From NCBI RefSeq assembly GCF_030010555.1, contig NZ_JASCQP010000016.1:1-64000 (forward strand): a DNA stretch of 64,000 bases, written 5' to 3'. Source of the stretch: Halomonas rhizosphaerae (GTDB lineage Bacteria > Pseudomonadota > Gammaproteobacteria > Pseudomonadales > Halomonadaceae). The notes under the pieces were generated by a model. The model saw nothing but the letters and a program-made list of their open reading frames with translations, had not been told where the DNA came from and searched no databases. Each line of letters starts with the position of its first letter. The first letter of the stretch is position 1. Shown here in pieces: positions 56,482-64,000 of the stretch. Made by a program: the position numbers and the translations under genes.

Positions 56482-57876
56482 TCAGGCGCCGCTGTGGTGA
56501 TTCCCGGAACCGGTGAGGCGTGCCAGGGCCTGCTCGTCGAGCCGCTGGCGATCCACCTTGAGATAGGCCAGCCGCTCCTCGGGGACGACCAGCACGTCCT
56601 CCACCCCGGCCACCTCGGCGAAACGCGCCATCAGGGTGTCCAGGGCATCTTCCTGCTCATCGCCGTCCAGCGCCACCACCTCGCTGGTCAGGTGGCGAGG
56701 GGGCGTCATGCCGGCCATCACCGCCAGCCATGCCAGGCCCAACAGGCCGCAGCCGATGAAGACCGCGGAAAGCCCCCACTGCTGGACCAGGGCACCGCCC
56801 AGCACCCCGCCCAAGAAGGCCCCCAGGAACTGGCTGGTGGAATAGATGCCCATGGCGGTGCCCTTGGCCCCCGCCGGGGCCAGCTTGCTGAGCATCGACG
56901 GCAGGGTGGCCTCGAGCAGGTTGAAGGCGATGAAGAAGAGCAGCAGCCAGCCGAACAGCGCCGGGAACCCTTCCCCCAGGCCGGCCAGCCCGAACAGGCT
57001 CAGGGTGATGGCGGTGATCGCCGACAGGCACATGGCCTTCATGCGCCGCCGCTTCTCGGCGATGATCACCAGCGGCACCATGGCCACGAAGGCCAGCAGC
57101 ATGATGCCCAGGTAGGTGAGGCCATGGCGCTCGACGGCGATGCCCGCCTCGAGCAGCCGGAAGGGCACCGCGACGAAGATCGCCATCAGCACCAGGTGCA
57201 GGGCGAAGATCGAGATGTCCAGGCGCCCCAGGTCGCCGCGCCCGAGGATGCCTCGCAGCTGGCCGCGGTCCATGCCCACGTCGCGGTGGCGCACCCGACG
57301 CGGCGCCGGCGGCACCAGTTTCCACAGCACCGCCAGGCCCAGGGCCGCCAGGACCGCGGTGAACCAGAAGACCCCGGCCAGGCCGAAGCCCGCGGCGAGC
57401 CAGGGACCGAGCACCATGGCCACGGCGAAGGCCACGCCGATGGAGAGCCCGATGGTGGCCATGGCCGCGGTGCGCACCTGTTCCCGGGTCTGGTCGGCGA
57501 GCAGCGCCATGATCGCCGCGGCCACGGCGCCGCTGCCCTGCAGGCAGCGCCCCAGGATCACCCCGCCTATGGAGTCGGCACCGGCAGCCACCACGCTGCC
57601 GATCAGGAACAGCACCAGACCGGCAGCGATCACCGGCTTGCGCCCCAGACGGTCGGAGAGCAGGCCGAAGGGGATCTGCAGCAGCGCCTGGGTGAGGCCG
57701 TAGATGCCCAGCGCCAGGCCGACCAGCAGCGGCGTCGCCCCCCTCAGCTCATCGGCATACAGGGCCAGCACCGGCAGCACCATGAACAGGCCCAGCATGC
57801 GCGTGGCATAGAGCCCCGCGAGCCCGGTGATGGCGCGACGCTCGGTGGCTAACAGCAGTCCTGAGACCTTTCGCAT
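56482..57876 (-). CDS. MFS transporter, YajR-like with C-terminal YAM domain
   Basis: Twelve-helix major facilitator: motif A GLLSDRLGRKPVIAAG between helices 2 and 3, R-x-x-Q-G-x-G-A motif in GRCLQGSGAVAAAIMAL. After the last helix a 65-residue soluble domain (VEDVLVVPEERLAYLKVDRQRLDEQ) matches the ferredoxin-like YAM domain of E. coli YajR. 464 residues. Start ATG 57876 chosen because GGAAG lies upstream. Substrate unknown. Divergent from uvrA with 160 bases between. Confidence 0.9.
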   Translation of the reverse strand: MRKVSGLLLATERRAITGLAGLYATRMLGLFMVLPVLALYADELRGATPLLVGLALGIYGLTQALLQIPFGLLSDRLGRKPVIAAGLVLFLIGSVVAAGADSIGGVILGRCLQGSGAVAAAIMALLADQTREQVRTAAMATIGLSIGVAFAVAMVLGPWLAAGFGLAGVFWFTAVLAALGLAVLWKLVPPAPRRVRHRDVGMDRGQLRGILGRGDLGRLDISIFALHLVLMAIFVAVPFRLLEAGIAVERHGLTYLGIMLLAFVAMVPLVIIAEKRRRMKAMCLSAITAITLSLFGLAGLGEGFPALFGWLLLFFIAFNLLEATLPSMLSKLAPAGAKGTAMGIYSTSQFLGAFLGGVLGGALVQQWGLSAVFIGCGLLGLAWLAVMAGMTPPRHLTSEVVALDGDEQEDALDTLMARFAEVAGVEDVLVVPEERLAYLKVDRQRLDEQALARLTGSGNHHSGA

Positions 57877-58036
57877 GGCGGTTCGAACTTCCGTGGACGG
57901 ACCCTCGGGCCCGGAGGTGGACCGCATATTCTAGCGGCTCGCCGGGGCGCAGGGAAAGCCGATGGCGGCGCGCACTTTGCCGCCGATGCGGCCCGCCCCG
58001 TATAATCGAGCTTTTGCCGCGTCCGGCGAGGTGGGA

Positions 58037-60898
<2,862 letters not shown>

Positions 60899-60904
60899 CG
60901 GCAA

Positions 60905-60960
60905 GGAGCAAGGAGCAAGGAGCAAGGAGCAAGGAGCAAGGAGCAAGGAGCAAGGAGCAA
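60905..60960. repeat. Heptanucleotide tandem repeat (GGAGCAA)8
   Basis: Eight perfect units beginning six bases after the uvrA stop codon. Unit differs from the 8.9-kb tract (GGGGCAA) by one base. About 45 bases later comes CCCCTTGCAGCTTGTCACTGG, similar to the words beside the 8.9-kb tract. Confidence 0.95.
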
Positions 60961-61038
60961 GACAGGATGCGCCTCGCGGCGGGCTACAAGGGGTTTCCAT
61001 GTGACTTGCCCCCTTGCAGCTTGTCACTGGAATAAAAA

Positions 61039-61066
61039 AAACCGGCTCCCTTTGGGGAGCCGGTTT
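61039..61066. terminator. rplQ terminator
   Basis: AAACCGGCTCCC-TTT-GGGGAGCCGGTTT; on the minus strand it continues into TTTTTATTCC. Ends the alpha operon, 31 bases after rplQ. Confidence 0.9.
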
Positions 61067-61097
61067 GGCGTGCCACTGGCGGAAGGCCGGTCGAGGA

Positions 61098-61484
61098 TCA
61101 CTCCTCGGCAGCGGCTTCCTCGACGACCGGACGGTCGACCAGTTCGACGAAGGCCATGGGCGCGTTGTCGCCGGTGCGGTAGCCGCACTTGAGGATACGG
61201 ACGTAACCGCCCGGACGCTCGGCGTAACGCGGCCCCAGCTCGTTGAAGAGCTTGCCGACCGCTTCCTTCGAGCGGGTGCGGCTGAAGGCCAGACGACGAT
61301 TGGCGACGCTGTCCTGCTTGGCCAGGGTGATCAGCGGCTCGATGACGCGACGCAGCTCCTTGGCCTTGGGCAGGGTTGTCTTGATCACTTCGTGCTCGAC
61401 CAGCGAGACGGACATGTTCTTGAACATGGCCTGGCGGTGCGAGCTGGTGCGATTCAGGTGACGACCACTCTTACGATGACGCAT
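61098..61484 (-). CDS. rplQ: 50S ribosomal protein L17
   Basis: [24 protein letters not shown] start and [18 protein letters not shown] are typical. 128 residues. Last gene of the alpha operon. Confidence 0.98.
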   Translation of the reverse strand: MRHRKSGRHLNRTSSHRQAMFKNMSVSLVEHEVIKTTLPKAKELRRVIEPLITLAKQDSVANRRLAFSRTRSKEAVGKLFNELGPRYAERPGGYVRILKCGYRTGDNAPMAFVELVDRPVVEEAAAEE

Positions 61485-61523
61485 GGTTGTGATTCCTTAC
61501 CAAACTGGGACTCGAGTCGAGGC

Positions 61524-62522
61524 TCACGCGGAGGCCTTGTCGTCCTTCAGGCTTGCCGGCGGCCAGTTCTCCAGCCGCATGCCCAGGGAAAGCCCGCGGG
61601 CGGCCAACACGTCCTTGATCTCATTCAGGGACTTCTTGCCGAGATTGGGGGTCTTCAGCAGCTCCACCTCGGTGCGCTGGATCAGATCCCCGATGTAGTA
61701 GATGTTCTCGGCCTTCAGGCAGTTGGCGCTGCGAACGGTCAACTCGAGATCGTCTACGGGGCGCAGCAGGATCGGATCGATATGATCCTCTTCCTCCACC
61801 ACTTCCTGTTCCTTGTCGGCTTCCAGGTCGACGAAGGCGGCCAGCTGCTCCTGCAGGATGGTCGCGCTGCGACGGATCGCCTCTTCCGGATCCAGGGTGC
61901 CGTCGGTTTCCAGGTTGATGATCAGCTTGTCGAGGTCGGTGCGCTGTTCGACACGCGCGGCCTCGACGCTGTAGGAAACCCGGCGCACGGGGCTGAAGGT
62001 AGCATCCAGCTGCAGGCGACCGATGGCGCGCGACTCGTCGTCGGCATCGCCACGCACGTCCGCCGGCTCGTAGCCGCGGCCGCGAGCGACCTTGAGCTGC
62101 ATCTTCAGCTCGGACCCCTCGTTGACGTGGGCGATGACATGCTCGGGGTTGACGATCTCGACATCATGGTCGAGAGCGATGTCCCCTGCAGTCACGACGG
62201 CCGGCCCCTGCTTGTTCAGCGAGAGCACTGCCTCGTCGCGGCTGTGCATCCGGAGCGCCACGTCCTTGAGGTTCAGGAGGATTTCGATGACATCTTCCTG
62301 GACGCCCTCGATCGCGCTGTACTCGTGTTCGACACCGGCGATCTCGGCCTCCACCACGGCACAGCCGGGCATGGACGAGAGCAGGATGCGACGCAGGGCA
62401 TTCCCCAGCGTGTGGCCGAAGCCCCGCTCGAAGGGTTCGAGCACGATCTTCGCGTGGTGTGCGCTGATCTCTTCGACCTTGATGTCGCGAGGACGGAGAA
62501 ACTCTGTCACTGAACGCTGCAT
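61524..62522 (-). CDS. rpoA: DNA-directed RNA polymerase subunit alpha
   Basis: N-terminal dimerisation domain ([23 protein letters not shown]) and C-terminal helix-hairpin-helix domain that binds UP elements and activators ([24 protein letters not shown], [20 protein letters not shown]). 332 residues. ATG 62522 preceded by AAAGGTG; longer in-frame starts are ignored. Confidence 0.98.
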   Translation of the reverse strand: MQRSVTEFLRPRDIKVEEISAHHAKIVLEPFERGFGHTLGNALRRILLSSMPGCAVVEAEIAGVEHEYSAIEGVQEDVIEILLNLKDVALRMHSRDEAVLSLNKQGPAVVTAGDIALDHDVEIVNPEHVIAHVNEGSELKMQLKVARGRGYEPADVRGDADDESRAIGRLQLDATFSPVRRVSYSVEAARVEQRTDLDKLIINLETDGTLDPEEAIRRSATILQEQLAAFVDLEADKEQEVVEEEDHIDPILLRPVDDLELTVRSANCLKAENIYYIGDLIQRTEVELLKTPNLGKKSLNEIKDVLAARGLSLGMRLENWPPASLKDDKASA

Positions 62523-62608
62523 ATGAACACCTTTCAGGCTGCCAAACGGATTGTCGGTACTCTCCGGCCGCCCCCCGCGGGCGGGGAGCGGCACGACGCG
62601 GGCGCCGC

Positions 62609-63229
62609 TTACTTGGAGTACAGCTCGACGATCAGGTTTTCGTTGATGTCGGCAGACAGGTCGCCGCGTTCGGGCAGGGCCTTGAAAGTGCCTTCCATCT
62701 TCTTGGCATCGGTCTCGACCCAGACCACGTCGCCGCGGTTGGCGGCGATGGCCAGGGAAGTCTGGATGCGCGCCTGGTTCTTCGCCTTCTCGCGCACGGA
62801 GACCACGTCACCGGGCTTGACCTGGTAGGACGCCACGTTGACAGTCTTGCCGTTGACGGCGATCGCCTTGTGGCTGACCAGCTGACGCGCCTCGGAACGC
62901 GTGGAGCCGAAGCCCATGCGGTAGACGACGTTGTCCAGTCGGGATTCGAGAAGCTGCAGCAACAGCTCGCCGGTCGCGCCCTTCAGGCGGGCCGCTTCCT
63001 TGTAGTAGTTGCGGAACTGCTTCTCGAGTACGCCGTACATGCGACGTACTTTCTGCTTCTCGCGAAGCTGCAAGCCGTAGTCGGAAAGACGCTGACGGCG
63101 CTGGCCATGCACACCCGGGATCTGCTCGGATTTGCACTTCTTCTCGAAGGGAGTGACACCGCTCTTGAGGAAGAGGTCGGTCCCCTCACGACGAGACAGT
63201 TTGCACTTCGGTCCAATGTAACGAGCCAT
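62609..63229 (-). CDS. rpsD: 30S ribosomal protein S4
   Basis: [23 protein letters not shown] start and S4 RNA-binding motif [28 protein letters not shown]. 206 residues, without the zinc-binding cysteines (C- type). In E. coli S4 represses this operon; any leader lies outside the window. Confidence 0.98.
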   Translation of the reverse strand: MARYIGPKCKLSRREGTDLFLKSGVTPFEKKCKSEQIPGVHGQRRQRLSDYGLQLREKQKVRRMYGVLEKQFRNYYKEAARLKGATGELLLQLLESRLDNVVYRMGFGSTRSEARQLVSHKAIAVNGKTVNVASYQVKPGDVVSVREKAKNQARIQTSLAIAANRGDVVWVETDAKKMEGTFKALPERGDLSADINENLIVELYSK

Positions 63230-63241
63230 GAATCTGTCTCC

Positions 63242-63628
63242 TTAAACGCGGCGTTTCTTCGGCGGACGGCAGCCATTGTGGGGAATGGGCGTCGCGTCGG
63301 TGATGCTCTGCACGCGGAAGCCGGCGGCATTGAGCGCGCGCACGGCGGATTCACGGCCAGGACCGGGGCCCTTGACCAGCACGTCGACGTTTTTCACACC
63401 ATACTCGGCTGCAGCGGTCGCTGCACGTTCGCTTGCCACTTGAGCAGCGAACGGGGTGCTCTTGCGAGAACCACGAAAACCCGAACCACCGGCAGTCGCC
63501 CAGGAAAGGGCGTTGCCCTGGCGGTCTGTGATCGTAATGATCGTGTTGTTAAAAGAGGCGTGGATATGCGCGATGGCATCCACTACCTGCTTTTTAACCT
63601 TTTTACGGTTGCTACGCGGGTTAGCCAT
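63242..63628 (-). CDS. rpsK: 30S ribosomal protein S11
   Basis: [51 protein letters not shown] (located at residues 11-61) and the final [16 protein letters not shown] identify S11. 128 residues. 13 bases upstream of rpsD. Confidence 0.98.
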   Translation of the reverse strand: MANPRSNRKKVKKQVVDAIAHIHASFNNTIITITDRQGNALSWATAGGSGFRGSRKSTPFAAQVASERAATAAAEYGVKNVDVLVKGPGPGRESAVRALNAAGFRVQSITDATPIPHNGCRPPKKRRV

Positions 63629-63667
63629 GTTGATGTCTATTCCTGTCTTTACGCCAGAACGTGCGTG

Positions 63668-64000
63668 TTATTTGCGGATCGGCTTGCGCGGGCCCTTGCG
63701 GGTACGCGCATTGGTCTTGGTACGCTGACCACGCAGCGGAAGACCACGACGATGACGCAGACCACGATAGCAACCCAGGTCCATGAGACGCTTGATGTTA
63801 AGCGTGACATCACGACGCAGGTCACCTTCCACGGTGTACTTGCCGACCTCGGACCGCAGGGTATCCAGATCTTCACTGGACAGCTCCTGGATCTTGGTGG
63901 TCGGCGCGATGCCGGTCGCGGCACAGATGTCCTGAGCGCGCGTACGGCCAATCCCGAAGATATAGGTCAGCGAGATCGCCGCATGCTTGTTGTCCGGGAT
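63668..64000 (-). CDS. rpsM: 30S ribosomal protein S13 (partial, start beyond window)
   Basis: 110 codons from [18 protein letters not shown] to the final GPRKPIRK and TAA at 63670-63668. About eight N-terminal residues lie beyond the right edge. Helix-two-turn-helix and [21 protein letters not shown] are clear. Upstream of rpsK by 39 bases. Confidence 0.97.
   Translation of the reverse strand: MPDNKHAAISLTYIFGIGRTRAQDICAATGIAPTTKIQELSSEDLDTLRSEVGKYTVEGDLRRDVTLNIKRLMDLGCYRGLRHRRGLPLRGQRTKTNARTRKGPRKPIRK

Overview
The window is one contiguous piece of a high-GC gammaproteobacterial chromosome, most likely a Halomonas-type bacterium (Halomonadaceae). The gene content is almost entirely housekeeping. 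Two blocks match, from memory, the gene order of Pseudomonas aeruginosa. The first is clpB - pgeF - rluD - bamD - (minor pilins) - ispH - fkpB - lspA - ileS - ribF - murJ - rpsT - proB - obgE - rpmA - rplU - ispB (6.1-33.2 kb). The second is ssb - MFS - uvrA - rplQ - rpoA - rpsD - rpsK - rpsM (55.8 kb to the right edge, where rpsM is cut off). The genus is an inference; the family-level signals are synteny, GC and the repeat types.

Left to right: pssA; ilvC with its divergent regulator ilvY; the acetolactate synthase pair ilvI-ilvN; clpB with a heat-shock type promoter; pgeF and rluD; bamD; an orphan ribbon-helix-helix antitoxin; nadE; a PP0621-type zinc-motif protein and an unrecognised gene, each bracketed by similar flanking sequences; a type IV minor-pilin locus (14.7-19.7 kb), much of it strikingly AT-rich; the ispH-fkpB-lspA-ileS-ribF operon; murJ, rpsT, proB; obgE, rpmA, rplU divergent from ispB; tRNA-Pro(CGG); a small phasin-like gene; uspA; a DASS anion transporter; a phospholipase-D lipoprotein; a membrane-anchored TlpA-like thioredoxin; rapA.

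From 42.5 to 52.2 kb lies the most interesting block: a TIGR01777 oxidoreductase divergent from a tightly packed operon. The operon encodes a renalase-like FAD protein, a 34-residue CbiX relic, a LitR/CarH-like MerR regulator that has lost the B12-binding histidine, a photolyase, an NTF2-like protein, an SDR, an FAD amine oxidase, a DUF1365 protein, a Cfa-type methyltransferase and a DUF2878 membrane protein. The shared promoter region carries two TnTACA repeats 11 bp apart, as expected for LitR/CarH operators. I read it as a light or singlet-oxygen response operon that repairs DNA and modifies membrane fatty acids. It runs into fabA-fabB, with plsC just beyond on the other strand, so 42-55 kb is also a lipid neighbourhood.

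The second notable locus is the pilin block. PilY1 and PilY2, normally between pilX and pilE, are absent, and the PilX-like protein is about twice the usual length with a Cys-rich middle and a beta-helix-like C-terminus. Intergenic regions also carry several repeat families: REP-like GTGGGAGC palindromes, a MITE-like element with inverted ends (two copies), and short 7-8 bp tandem repeats placed immediately after stop codons.
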